A stretch of DNA of 64,000 bases from Cornus controversa (taxonomy: Eukaryota; Streptophyta; Magnoliopsida; Cornales; Cornaceae): NCBI GenBank assembly GCA_026545225.1, contig CM048852.1:17092146-17156145 (forward strand), in the 5' to 3' direction. Below the pieces are notes generated by a model, which saw only the letters and a list, made by a program, of their open reading frames with translations, searched no databases and was not told the origin of the DNA. Positions within the stretch are counted from its first letter, which is position 1, and every line of letters begins with the position of its first letter. Of the stretch, positions 41,497 to 53,411 are shown piece after piece. The position numbers and the translations under genes were made by a program.

Positions 41497-44400
41497 TGTA
41501 GAGACCGAGTCCAATTTTGACTTGTTTCCTTTTAGTCATCATTTTTGTCATAAATAAATTTTAAATGATGTTATATATGTTTAAAATGTGAAAAACATGT
41601 TTGGGAACTTGATTAGAGGTTTGGGAAAGCTTTGGGAGCATTTGTGAAATTTGAGATTTTCGGGTCGGCAGAGCCCGAGACACATGTCGGGTAAGCCCAG
41701 GGGCATTTTGGTCATTTTGCGTCCAAATTTTTTTTTAATATCTGTGTGGCTGGAATCTTAGCCATTTTTAGAATAAGAGATAGCCGGCCATCACTCTCTC
41801 TTTCTCTCTCCCTCTTCATCTCTTCTCCTTCTCTCTTCATTTCGAATACCTTAGGCTTGGATTTGGAGGTTCCCAAAGAAAGAAAACTAATTGTACGAGT
41901 TAAGGGCTTCGGTTTGAACCAAACAAAGTCAGATTTTGGCAAGGTGTTTTGCTAGGAAAAGCTTCACACTTGAGATATGGGTGTTTCTTCCCTCTTATTC
42001 ATTAAGTCCTAGGTTTTGTTGAATTTGAGAAGGGTTTAGTTTAGTTAGAATGTATAGGAGAATGGTGGGATGGTATGATTTTTTTCTTCCCCTTTCATTG
42101 TGAATTTATATATGTTAATATTGTCAAAATTGTATATATGATGATCGTGAACTTGTATATGTTAAATGTATGAAATTATGAGCGTGTTTGGAAATATGAT
42201 GAATTATATGCATATGTGAATTGTGTGTATGATTTTTTTAGCATATATGTTATTATATGTGGTGTATGAGGGTATAATGCATGTTAGAATTATATAAAGC
42301 ATGAATGTGCATAGAAGAGCATGAAAAGTATGCTATGTGTTCTACGTGCCTAATGAGAATGTACATGTGTATATCAGAGGTTTGTCCAAGTATGCCTTAC
42401 ATGGATGTCGGAGGTGTCCAACCATGTATTGGAAGTGGTAAAAATACCCATAATGGGATGATCATCAGAGATGCCTAATCATATCCCAATTTTCATGATC
42501 GTCAGAGTTTCCCAATCATAAGGGCCAGACTAATATATTGCCATGAATGTTTGATCATTAGAGTTGCCCAATCATATGAGTGTTGTCAGAGTTGACCAAC
42601 ACTATAGTGTTATTGGAGTTGTCCAACACTACATAATTTCAAAGTTGACCAATCATGTCTATGTATTGTATTATGACTGAAGTAGATGTAAATATTAAGA
42701 TGTTTATGTGCTTAACTGTTAAGCATGATGAATAAATTAAATGGATATGTATATGAATTGCATTGTATTAGGGTGACATGAAAGCATTGAATATGTCATG
42801 TAGAATAGCGACATCATGATTGCATATCATGTAGGTCAGTGTCGGGTCGATGCCTAGGTGGGTTGGGGCATTCCTACTGAGCTAGTCGTTTTGCTCACCC
42901 CTCTCCCCCAAACTCTTTTATAGATAAGGCACCAGTGACGGATGGAATTTGAATAACTATGTGGAGTACCTGATAGCATTTTGGAGCTTAGAGTATCTCT
43001 ATATGTACGTGTCATGTTGACACTATTTTATACATTGTAATATAGATGTTGGACATGTATTTTGATACAATGGCTTTTCTTTTGAGAAACTTGACAATGT
43101 ATACATTTTTTGGATTTTATCCCATGATTTTGATGTAATAGGGTTATGTTTAGAGTTTTAATGCTTCCATGTGTGTATTTTGATGTTTTGAATGTATGAG
43201 GAACAGTGGCATTTTGAGGGATGAGTTTTGGATGTCCTAAGGGAAAAATAAGACTTAACAGGAATTTATGCCGAAAGGGGCTTCGATTAATCGAAACCCC
43301 ATCTTCGATTGATCGAAGGGTTCGATTAATCGAAGTCCCACATTTGATTAATCGCAGGAACTGAGAGAGATCATACGGCAGCGTTTGCTTATGGCTCAGA
43401 GTCATCAGAAAAGCTATGCCGACATAAGGCGAAGGCCTTTAGCATTTGAGGTGGGGGACCATGTCTTCTTGAAGGTCTCGCTACGGCGGGGTTTGATAAC
43501 GTTTGGGCGTAGCGGGAAGCTAACCCTATGGTTTATCGATCCATTCGAGATACTGGATCGTGTGGGTGAGGTTGCATACCGCTTTTGCCATTGCCTCCGC
43601 AGTTGTCAAGTGTGCACAATACTTTTCACGTTTCAATGTTGAGAAAGAATGAACCAGATCCTTCACATGTGTTAGATTGGACAGATCTTGAGGTGGAGGA
43701 GGATGTGTCTTACGAGGAGAGATTAGTACAGGTTTTGGATACTAAGGAGCAAGTACTTCGGGGCAAGACCATTCCATTGGTTAAAGTCCTTTGGAGACAT
43801 CACGGAGTCGTGGAGGCTACGTGGGAGCGAGGACAAGAAGTTCGCTCAAAGTACCCTGAGTTGTTCACTACTTGAGGTATGTTTCTAATTTTGAGGACAA
43901 AATTCCTTTAAGGGGGGAGGTTGTAGAGACCGTGACCAATTTTGGCTGGTTTGCATTTTTCGCATCATAATTCATAACTGCCATAAATGTATTTTGAGTG
44001 GTGTTTAACATATTTTGAGTGTGGGGAATATGTTTGGGAAGTGTTTTGAGGATTTTGGAAAGTTTTCCGGAGATTTGAAGAAGTTTGACTTTTTGATGAA
44101 ATTGAGGCCCGGGATGCGACTTAAGTGAGCTCAGGAATCAAGAAAATTCTCAAAAATATTTACTTTTTGGGAATAGCTTAGATGAAATGCTTAGAGAGTA
44201 GAGGAAGTGATTTCAAGACCGTAGGAGTTTTTGAAATCAAAAACGGAGTTCGGGAAGGTACGTTAAGTGGTCAGGGGTATTTTAGTCATTTTCTGCACCC
44301 TAGATATTTTAAATATATGTGGCTGAGAATCCCAGCCATTTCTCATGCCTCCTTCTCTCTCTAAAACTCTCCATCTTCTCCTCTCTACCTTCTCTCTACA

Positions 44401-45058
44401 TTTCAGAGCCGTTCGGGTGCAATTCAAGTTTCGCCGAAGAAGAGAGATACATAGGGGACGGCAAGGGCTTCGGTTTGGACCGAACAAAGTTACAATCCAG
44501 AAAGGTAGATGTTGCTAAAAATTTGGTGAAGTGCTTGGAAGGCCTTCAATTTCGAGGTAAGGGTTCTTCTTCTCTTCTAATTGTCGATTCTAGGATTTCG
44601 GGTGAAAAGGAGAGGTGTAGGTTGTGTATCACACGTTTTAGGAGAGTGAGAAGGGTGGAAAGCAAGATTTTCTCCTTCTCTTGAATCCTATCTTTGCAAA
44701 TTTGGGGTTCCTTGTGTTGGTTTTAGCATGTGGGTCAAAGTGGGTGAATGGGAGAAATTGGGTATATAGGTATTATGTGCTCAATTTGAAGTTTTTGTGC
44801 AAATGTGTAATCTTGGGTCATATTTGTGATTATATGAGGAATATGTGATGGTTTATGGACATGAACCGGGCAGAATATCTACTGTTCACCCTCAGTTCCC
44901 GAGAGTTGGGAATTGGGGTGTGATAACATGGTATCAAAGCGTAATACTATTGCATAAGTGTGGTTAAGGTTGTTCACGGGGTTGAGTGAACAGGTTCACA
45001 CTCAGGATTTGGGTCGGTCCGGGGGAGTCCCGGTGGTCTGGGCTTTGGGGCGTGACAG
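41497..45058 (+). mobile_element. Mosaic Ty3/gypsy chromovirus fossil (LTR, integrase C-terminus, polypurine tract, LTR)
   Basis: An LTR of the TGTAGAGACC family runs from 41,497 to about 43,356 and joins directly to the C-terminal part of a chromovirus integrase (43,357-43,875): AQSHQKSYADIRRRPLAFEV, then HNTFHVSMLRKNEPDPSHVL and a chromodomain-like KVLWRHHGVVEATWERG. A polypurine tract (TTAAGGGGGGAGG, about 43,909-43,921) precedes a second LTR from 43,922 to an end-like GGGGCGTGACA at about 45,058. Most of the interior is absent. The two LTRs differ in length, so this is old or built from more than one insertion. Confidence 0.75.
43270..43355. repeat. Cluster of TTCGATTAATCGAA palindromes in the LTR
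   Basis: Four copies (TTCGATTAATCGAAAC, TTCGATTGATCGAAGG, TTCGATTAATCGAAGT, TTGATTAATCGCAG) within 80 bp of the LTR remnant, directly before its junction with integrase sequence. Confidence 0.8.
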
Positions 45059-45059
45059 G

Positions 45060-45425
45060 CAACAACTCCAGCAGCCGTTGCAGGTGCGTCGAGAGGAATC
45101 TAGTCGTTTGTCACTGGTCGACGTACGTAGAATAGTCAAACACGACTGAACGCTGGTGAGGGGTGGGCCACGACTGGGGCCGAACCTTCGTGATCGTTTG
45201 CTGCTGGAGTTTTGTTGCTAATCTCGCACACGAATCGGTTCGTGGCCATTAGAGTCCCCGACCACAAAGGCAACAACTCCAGCTGCTGTGGCCCACCCCA
45301 GTCACCGTCAACGTACTCGAAGGAGCGCCGGCAAGGGGTGGGCCACGGCTGGGGCAGAACCTCCGTGCTCATTCGCTCTCGCACACGAACCGGTTTGTGG
45401 CCATTAAAGTCCTCGACGACAAAGT
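45060..45425. repeat. GC-rich block with an internal direct duplication of about 165-175 bp
   Basis: GGGGTGGGCCACGACTGGGG near 45,157 recurs as GGGGTGGGCCACGGCTGGGG near 45,334; CACACGAATCGGTTCGTGGC near 45,226 recurs as CACACGAACCGGTTTGTGGC near 45,383; GGCAACAACTCCAGC occurs at 45,058 and 45,262. It is much richer in GC and CpG than its surroundings. Both strands have long open frames, none recognisable. Confidence 0.7.
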
Positions 45426-48040
45426 GAGTGTTGGATCTGCAATATATCAAAAAAAAAAAGGAGAGAGAAGAGAGAGTGATCTGGATCAAAGATATAACCC
45501 AAAGATAAAGAGTGATATGGATCTGCAATTAATGAGTAACATAAAGAGAGATATAAAATTGGAGAGAGAAGAGAGAGAGATATATAAAAAAAAAAAAAAG
45601 TGGGAGAGTGTAATATAGAAAGTAGTGGGATGGGTTAATAATGAGATAGATATAATGTTTAAATTTTGAATTTAGGTGGGAGTGAGTTGGTGAGAGTTTA
45701 AATTTAAATTTTGATGGGAGTGAATGGTGAGTGTTAAATCGTAGATAGGAAGAGTGATTTTAGACCGTAGATAGCAAAAGATATTTTGAACTACATGATT
45801 GGTTTTTTAACCAATAGCAACCGTTGGATTGTATTATTTGGCATTATTATGCCAAGCTTAAATGTAATATAGATAGACACCACTCTCTCTATATATTGGC
45901 ACCTATACATTTCTCTCTACACTTCCTCTTCAAGACTTCATCATCAACAAAGAAGAAGGAGGTTATACATTGAAGACTTCAACCATAAAGCTCCATTAAG
46001 AGAAGGTTGTTTTGGTGGATAAATGACTATATACCCTTTTATATGATTACTTCACTTTGAATATCTCATTAAGTCCTTATATGAATCATTCCTTGCATTT
46101 TTAAGCTTTTACTTCTGCTTGCCTTGATGTTTCCATTTCATGCACTTTATTTTCAAGTACCCATTTTAAATGCTTTTACATGCCTTTACATTTCTCTATA
46201 TATGCTCCACGCATTCCCTACACTTTTTCCATTCTCTACAAAGTGAATGAAGTGTATTTGCTTGAGTTGAAGTTTCTTGGTATTTCTCTTGGGCCATTAG
46301 TAACTTCTTTTAGTTACATTATTGTGTGCACCACCACTACAGTGAAGTCAGAAACGGAAAGAGCTATGTCCATGCGGATCACGTGGTAGACATTTGGTAT
46401 GGCTACGAAGGGGTAGAAATGGATCGAATCTGATCACGCCTCATATGTCATATGATCACATTTCCATGCACCCCTACCGTAGATGAAGTCGAAAACGAGG
46501 AATGCTCTTTTTGTGCAGATTACGTGGTAGACATTTAGTGTGGCCATTGGGGGTAGAAACATGTCGAATCTACTTATGCCTGGAAGTTGTATGTGAATCA
46601 TTTCAAACATATTGTTACCTTTTGGCCAAGAGACACTGATGAAAATTCAATACTTGTGTAATACATTTTATACACAATTTGTCACACACATTCACATTAC
46701 TATTCATAGAGGGCATTTTATTCTTTTCAAGAACTCAAGTCTTCTAACCCTTTATAAAATGCATGTTTCAAGTTCATTGTTGTCTTTTAAGGTTTTAAAC
46801 TTTCCTTTTTTTTAAAAAAAAAGTCACTAGAGGTCTTTACAACATTTGTGAGGCAAAGAGGTATTAAAAACTCTCCTCTAAGAGGTATGTACATTTACCC
46901 CTCCACGTTGCAAGTTAAATTCCAATTTTAACTTCTATCTCTAGCTCTTTATGCCTATTTGAGTATTCTATGCAAATTTTCAAGTTACACTCTAGCACTA
47001 TTTTACATACTAGCTCTTTAAACACCGAATTTTTGCACCTCCCTCAAATACAAGACTCAACTAAGAGACCACACCGTCCAAGCATCCCTAAATCCAGTGT
47101 TACGGGAACCGCGTCATACAAGCTAAACCTGGCCACCGAATTGGCATACAGACTTTGCCATCACATTCAACATATTTCACTGTGGTGTTAGTTTGAAAAT
47201 CTTGTGCAGCCATTACATGCTCTTCAATTATTTATTTTATTTTATTTTTTTGTTCTTTCAATATTTTAATTTCCACAATTTTTTAGCGAGTACCTTATTC
47301 GCTGTAGGTGTTGTGTAAGAAGAAATCGATAATGTTTTAGGAAACTTAAAAGTCATTTTGCTTGTATTAGGAAATGAGATAGGTGAGTTTGTTGCATTAG
47401 AAAATGAGATAAGTGGGTTACGATATGACCATTAGGGGGCTGGCAGGCCTAATGCCAGAATATTAACATAACTAATATTAATTAAGTCTACATATTTTAT
47501 TATTCTAATTAACTAATAAAAATGAGTCTAGAAATAGAATCAAATATTTAATAACAAGTATAAAAAATTTATTTTATCCAAAAAAAAAATTAAGAAGAAT
47601 TTTAGAAGAATAAGAAAAGAGATGTGGGAAGAGAGAGAGAGAGTTGAAGTAGAAGTCCATCAAACAGTGACTTATTTCATTTCAATATAAGTAGTTGAGA
47701 AAATATATAAGTACAATGCAAGCTATTTTATCTAAAAATGGAAACTTATAATTGGATTAAGTGACAATCTAACTAAACATATCAGTACGGAGTCTTTCTA
47801 GTAATCCTTATATATAAGATGCCTTTTTATTGAGAAGAATGCTAAGTACAGTCGAACTTTGATTGGTTGAACAACAAATCATAACTACTGTAATTAAAGC
47901 TATTAATTAATTATCTCCTACTTTTATGGAAAACTAAAAATATTATATTTTAAGACATTATTACCCTTTTAATAATATCTTCTTTGTTAATTAGCTTTTT
48001 TTTCTTTTCAATCTACTAGTGTGAATGGATTTGTTTTCTC
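45426..48040. other. Unassigned intergenic DNA with a 144-bp duplication
   Basis: 45,430-45,650 is purine-rich (GAGAGA with A runs). 45,890-46,020 looks like a TATA-plus-leader (CTATATATTGGCACC, then CATCATCAACAAAGAAGAAG) but no reading frame follows. An imperfect direct duplication spans 46,340-46,430 and 46,484-46,571 (GATTACGTGGTAGACATTT, GGGGTAGAAA, TCGAATCT). The rest is AT-rich. No gene supported. Confidence 0.4.
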
Positions 48041-48042
48041 TC

Positions 48043-48309
48043 TTTTTTTTCAATTGTTTTTAACTGTTCTCACAAGATAACTGAAACTCAATTACACAAT
48101 TTTACTTCAACTAAAACTAAATTTCATATTTTTACTTCAATAAAAACTTCAAAATTTTATCCAATTATATACTGATTCAAGCCAATTGGATAAATTTTTG
48201 AAGTTTTGATTGAAGTAAAAATATAAAATTTAGTTTTAGTTGAAGTAAAATTGTGTAATTGAGTTTCAGTTACCTTGTGAGAACAGTTAAAAATAATTGA
48301 AAAAAAACA
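48043..48309. mobile_element. Near-perfect fold-back MITE (hairpin of about 118-bp arms)
   Basis: The left arm (TTCAATTGTTTTTAACTGTT, CTCACAAG, AACTGAAACTCAATTACACA, and on to AATTTTATCCAATT) is mirrored almost base for base by the right arm (AATTGGATAAATTTTTGAAG to TTGTGAGAACAGTTAAAAAT). The loop is only about 14 bp (48,169-48,182). Differences between arms are few. A transcript would be a long double-stranded RNA, a likely siRNA source. Confidence 0.8.
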
Positions 48310-48315
48310 GTGAGA

Positions 48316-48684
48316 AATGTTGTGTTTGGTACGCAACAATGGAATGAAATGAAATGGAATGTCAATATTACCTTTTTGGATTCATTCATTTGCTTGGTTA
48401 GAAAAATTAAAGTGGGAATGACCATTCCGCGTCATTCTCTTGGAATAAAAAAGAATGAAAATTCATTTCACTGCAAAACCTATGGAACTGTCATTCCATT
48501 CCCAATAAACATTAAAAAATAAAATATATTTACCAAAAATAATGTAATCATTATTTTACTCTTGCATCATTTCATGTTTAAAACCAAACAATAGAATGAG
48601 AATGACCATTTCATTCTCATTCCATTCTCACTTTAATAAAAAAACTCATTTCATTTTATTGTTGCGTACCAAACGCAGCATTAT
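48316..48684. mobile_element. MITE with GTTTGGTACGCAACAAT terminal inverted repeats
   Basis: Left AATGTTGTGTTTGGTACGCA followed by ACAAT and GGAATG repeats; right TGTTGCGTACCAAACGCAGC followed by ATT. TIRs are about 40 bp with few mismatches. This GCGTTTGGTACGC plus GGAATG design is a widespread plant MITE type. Duplication length not resolved. It lies directly next to the hairpin MITE. Confidence 0.7.
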
Positions 48685-48817
48685 TGTTTATAAACACAAA
48701 CATGTAAAAAGAGAGAGATGAGTAATTAAAAAGTCAATGAAATAGAGAAGATATTAAAAGGGGTAATAATGTATTAAAATATAATATATTTAGTTTTTCA
48801 TAAAAGTAGGAAACTAC

Positions 48818-50363
48818 TGATACGTAATGAATATTGCATATTCATTGCCCTTAAAATTATATGAATTAGTGTCTTAGTAATATTTATTTCATATTTTTAT
48901 TTATAATTTTAATCTCTTTAGGATTTCAGGTGATTCAGGCTAATTCTAATTAATAATGGTGCAATTGAGCTACAGATGGTGTTAGTCCTATTCACATTGA
49001 AGATTGGGCCAATTCAGGCCTAAAAAGTCCTAGACCCGTGTTGGTATTCAAACCATAACTCCATACACAATTGTTAAAACGACCCAAACTTCACGTAAGT
49101 TGAAGGAAATTCAATTATGTACAATTTCATATTTCACGAAAATTTTCTAAAACGGACGTTTAAGGAAACTTTTTGCCCTATTTGCGCAGCTGCCACTTTT
49201 TGGGTGCAAATGCCACTTTTGAGACGCATGTGCCATTTTCTTATGCGCATTTGCCACTTTGGGAGGTGAGGTGTCCCATTTGTGTTTTCTTCGCTGAATA
49301 AAAGAGAGAAAACGGAGAAACCTAGGGTATTCTAGAGGAGAGCAGAGAGAAAAGACGGAGGCGATTCGTGACGATGGATAGAAAGAAAAGGGAGGCTTTA
49401 ACAACTGCCATGATGAGCTAACTTCTTCCTAGGGGTTTAACGAAGCCCTAGCTAAGTATCATTGTTGATTGAGTTATATTTGAGGATTATTATTTTTATG
49501 TATATGGTTGTATAATTTTGAGGACTATTTTGTATCATTTGTGTAATAAGTGACAATTGCATAGATGTGCATTTATGGTTGTTTAAATATTTATAATCAT
49601 TCTCGATTTAATGTTGTCTTGTCTTAGATGATATTTTATCTTGATTGAACTCAAATCATTTGCATGAGAGATTAAAAATGAATGATAATTATACAATAAG
49701 TTTTTATTTCATGTGTGAACATATAACTTTGATAGTTCATGCCTAGGGAAGACGAGTCGTGCTACACCCTAGTTTAGGTAGAAGATTCGTGCCAACTGAA
49801 GATGGGTTGTAGCTTAGTGAGTGTTTGTATATATCCTCTTGACAATTTCATTGTAAACATTTGTGTATGAGACAAGGACTTTGATAGGCCATGCCTAGGA
49901 AAGACGAGTCGTGCTACACCCTAGTTTCGGACGATTCGTGCCAACCGAAGATGGGTTATTGCTTAGACCTTAATTGTATGTTCATCGTTCCATGAATCTT
50001 ATTTATGCATATTGTAGAATTTCCTCCAAAGTAATTTCAATTGACAATGGTATGATGCTAGTGGTGAAGTCAAGACCCTAGACTTCTCTCTCTTGAATTT
50101 TATCTATCATTTATTTATGTTTTTATTTTATATCATTTAATTTTAGCACCATAATTTAAAACAAATTATTTTTGAATTAAATTAGATAAGGTTTTGATAG
50201 TTTAACAACGAAAGCAACGCAGTCTCTGTGGGTTCGAACCCTACTCACCGCTTTACTAATTTTAGTAAAGTTTTTGTAGGTTTTTATAAATTCTCTTCTG
50301 TCGAAGTGTAAAACAACAACGACACAACTACATAATATTTTATCGCGTTTTGCACATCGAACA
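48818..50363 (+). mobile_element. Ty3/gypsy LTR followed by a tRNA-Asp-type primer site
   Basis: Starts TGATACGTAATG and ends near CACATCGAACA, with TGGCGCCGTAGCCGGGGA at 50367-50384, the tRNA-Asp primer site characteristic of Athila-related plant Ty3 elements. The LTR holds the repeated GCCTAGG(G/A)AAGACGAGTCGTGC and ACCCTAGTTT motif pair (about 49,741 and 49,887). About 300 bp of leader follows, after which the sequence is not recognisable until pol at 53.4 kb. Confidence 0.75.
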
Positions 50364-50384
50364 AAATGGCGCCGTAGCCGGGGA

Positions 50385-51527
50385 CTGTGGTCATGATTGC
50401 GTTGTTAGGTTAAAGATTAAGTCTAGTTAATTATAATTTAGGACTTGTATAATTTAGGACTGCGGCCACTCCGGAGATGCATTTTTAGAGAGAGAGAGAG
50501 TGTTTGTAGGACTACGACAGCTACCTCTATTGGTACCTTTGTGTTGTGAAGGCTAATTTGGAGGTGAAAAGTTACACAGTGCACATAGACTATCAGTGAG
50601 ATCTCCCAATGACAATTAGGGAAGTGATAAGCGCTGCAGCAGAGCATATTTGCTCTTGGGTAAGTGTAGAGACGCCCAAGAAAATAGTGCGACTATGGAT
50701 GTCGCGCTTACCAGTCCTCAAATAAATTAAGTGGGTTAACCAATAATAAAGAAACTAACTAATAAATTAATTATAAGATTATATCATATTTATCCCAATT
50801 AAAAGTTATATCTGGGTCATTTTCTTTTTCTGCTAATTAGTTTGTCTAAGTTTTCGACTTGAGTAGAATTAGTGCATTAGTCATTCCAATCCAATTTTTT
50901 AGTTGGTCTGCTAAAAGTTTCGAATTGTTGGTAATGGAATTTCTAAAATTTATATTAAGCAAATTTTTATATATAGCTTGCCAAAAAGTGTTCTCTTCTC
51001 TCGAAAAACAGATGGTGTACAACCGTCCGACACGTCATTCTGAAAACAGAAGAGTTGTGACAATGGTACAAAAAGAGATTTATGTAATTAATTTATGGCC
51101 TACTTTTCTCGAGAGACGGGTGATCGTATTTATAATTGATTCGTCTTCGTATTGTATTGGAAAACAAACTGCCCCTCATTAGAACAAAAGAGATAGGCGT
51201 TATCTTTATTTTATATATAACCAGACTCCACGCCAGTTGAAGTTCCGTAGCGCTGAAATTTAGGCAAACTATATTGTTCATCTTTTGGTATATCTAACTA
51301 AAATTGTCCATTTAACATCTTTTATGATTATATATTCTTTTCATATTACTTTGTAATATATATTTTATGCCTACTTCTGAAAAAAAAAAGTTTCAAATTT
51401 AATGTTATGTTTGTTAGAAATGAAGGAATGTGGAGATATGGAAGACAGAGGCTAAAGTAATTCTCCATTGTTTGGTACTATCATGGTCCACTATTTTGCA
51501 TTCTTTCAAAATTAGACAAGATGAGAC

Positions 51528-51566
<39 letters not shown>
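50385..51566. other. Unassigned DNA after the LTR
   Basis: Probably leader and decayed interior of the Ty3 element up to about 50,700, then AT-rich DNA. Ends in a (TA)n tract at 51,532-51,570. No gene supported. Confidence 0.35.
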
Positions 51567-51572
<6 letters not shown>

Positions 51573-52090
51573 AAGTGCTGACATGGACACGGGACACAGG
51601 AACGACATGGGTACGACGATACAAAAATTTCTAAAAAAATAAGACATGTCAAAAATACGGTTATAAAATAATAATATAATATATATTAATTATTCAACAA
51701 AAAAAAGACTACATTACAGAAATACTTCAATTCATTATCAAACAATTAATAACCAAACAAACATATAAACAAAAATAGACAAATAAATTAAAATATATTA
51801 AAGAACCAGACTTATTTAATCATCTACATATATTTAGTTTAGATTTTTAATCATAACTTAGTCGTATATAATTTTCTTTCGAAATACTTAAATATACATC
51901 ACTGCTACGAAATGTACGACTTGTGTTCGAGGAGTGTCCTAAAAGTGTTCAAGGAGTGTCTTAAAAAGAAAAATATCAAGACACTTCTACGAAGTGTCCG
52001 ACACATGTTCGAGGAGTGTCCAAGTGTCCGGCACTGTGTTCGAGTATCCAACACGAGTACGGTAGGGTGAAATGTTCGTGCTTTATAGAT
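51567..52090. mobile_element. Second copy of the GGACAC-rich fold-back element
   Basis: Left TATAGGAAGTGCTGACATGG with GGACACGGGACAC; right a series of GTGTCC and GTGTTCGAGGAGTGTC ending CGTGCTTTATAG, an inverted match to the left end. Similar size and design to 31,099-31,672, more diverged. It abuts a (TA)n tract, so the target duplication cannot be read. Confidence 0.55.
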
Positions 52091-52191
52091 TATTATCCTT
52101 TATCAGCTTTTGCAAAATTTTAAAATAAAAGTATAGTGGTAAAAAATTATAAAACCCCCCATTCCCTTCTTTCTTACCAAATAATAAAACA

Positions 52192-52475
52192 TAGGGTTAA
52201 ATTCATAAAACCTCCCTCTATTATCAAAAATTCTGAAATACCCTCTGTATTTCCAAAAATTCCAGTCTACTATCAATTTCTCTCATATAAGAACAAATTT
52301 AAACGGTTCAGTCAATTTGAATATGAAAGTACCAAAATGTCCTTATTTTATTTTATAAAAAAAATACATAAAAAAAGCTATTTGTAAATGACGGATGTGC
52401 TCTTTACAGGGGTGGAGGGGCAATTTGAGAAAATTTGAATGTAGAGGGAGGTTTCTTCATTTTTTCACTCAAATT
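52192..52475. mobile_element. Small MITE with ATAAAACCTCCCTCTA-type inverted ends
   Basis: Left GGTTAAATTCATAAAACCTC, CCTCTATTATCAAAAATTCT; right AAATTTGAATGTAGAGGGAG, GTTTCTTCATTTTTTCAC, which is the inverse. About 280 bp, non-coding. MULE-type or unclassified. Confidence 0.5.
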
Positions 52476-53029
52476 CCACCATTTTACATTCTTGAAGCTT
52501 TCTCTCTCCAAAACTCAAATTAAATTTAGAGTTATTATTAATCTACAAATTTCAAATCCTAATGTTCAATATTTATTTGTCTATTGAGATGTCTCATCCA
52601 TACATCTATTTTTCCATTCCCCCTTCCACTCAACCAATCAAAAAGAAAGAAATACACCTTTGCCCATTAAGATGACTCATCCATTTTTCCATTCTCCGTG
52701 CACAATAAAGAATAAGTTTTGGCAAAAAATTATGTTAATAGGCTTTGTTTGTTTTGATGTAAAATGTTTTCTGAAATTCTTTTTTTATTAAGGTAAAACA
52801 TTTAGTATCCTTTTTTCCGAAAATAACTTACGGATGAAAACTCCAGCTTGTTCTACGATCTTTACCAGTATGGAAGCAAATCGACACACTCTCTCTCTCT
52901 CTCTCGACTACATCAATACAAAACAAAATTGTCTTTGTTTTCTCTCCACTCTCATCTCTAATAAATTCATAAATTTGCATGAACCCTAATTTTCTCTCCT
53001 ATGTATACATCTTCAGCCCTATAAGTCTC

Positions 53030-53060
<31 letters not shown>

Positions 53061-53185
53061 AGCTGATCTTTGATCGATGAAATCCGTTGAAGTTCATTGG
53101 CAAACAAGAGTGCTCCTCAAAAGTTTTTAACTTTGCAATCTTCTAAGACTTCTGATCAAAAGTTTGTTCAAAACTTATCCTTATG

Positions 53186-53238
<53 letters not shown>

Positions 53239-53411
53239 TGTGGATTATTTTGTTATATAACCTAAAAAGAGAAAGGAATCTTTCCTTAAAGTGTTTTTAT
53301 TTGTTATATATATACACGCACACCTATGTATGTATCTGTTAAGTATCTAAAACGTGGAACAGAGGTGACATCACTAATGATGTTACACTAAAAGCAAAAA
53401 GATAGACTATT
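52476..53411. other. AT-rich DNA with two (TA)n microsatellites
   Basis: (TA)n at 53,028-53,060 and 53,186-53,233, and a (CT)n tract near 52,890-52,905. No gene supported. Confidence 0.5.

Noticed and set aside
45890-46400. TATA-plus-leader-like region considered as a gene start
   Set aside because: No open frame, splice pattern or domain follows; it may be an LTR fragment.
50222-50250. GTGGGTTCGAACCCTAC, a tRNA B-box-like stretch
   Set aside because: It lies inside the Ty3 LTR with no A box or cloverleaf; not a tRNA gene.
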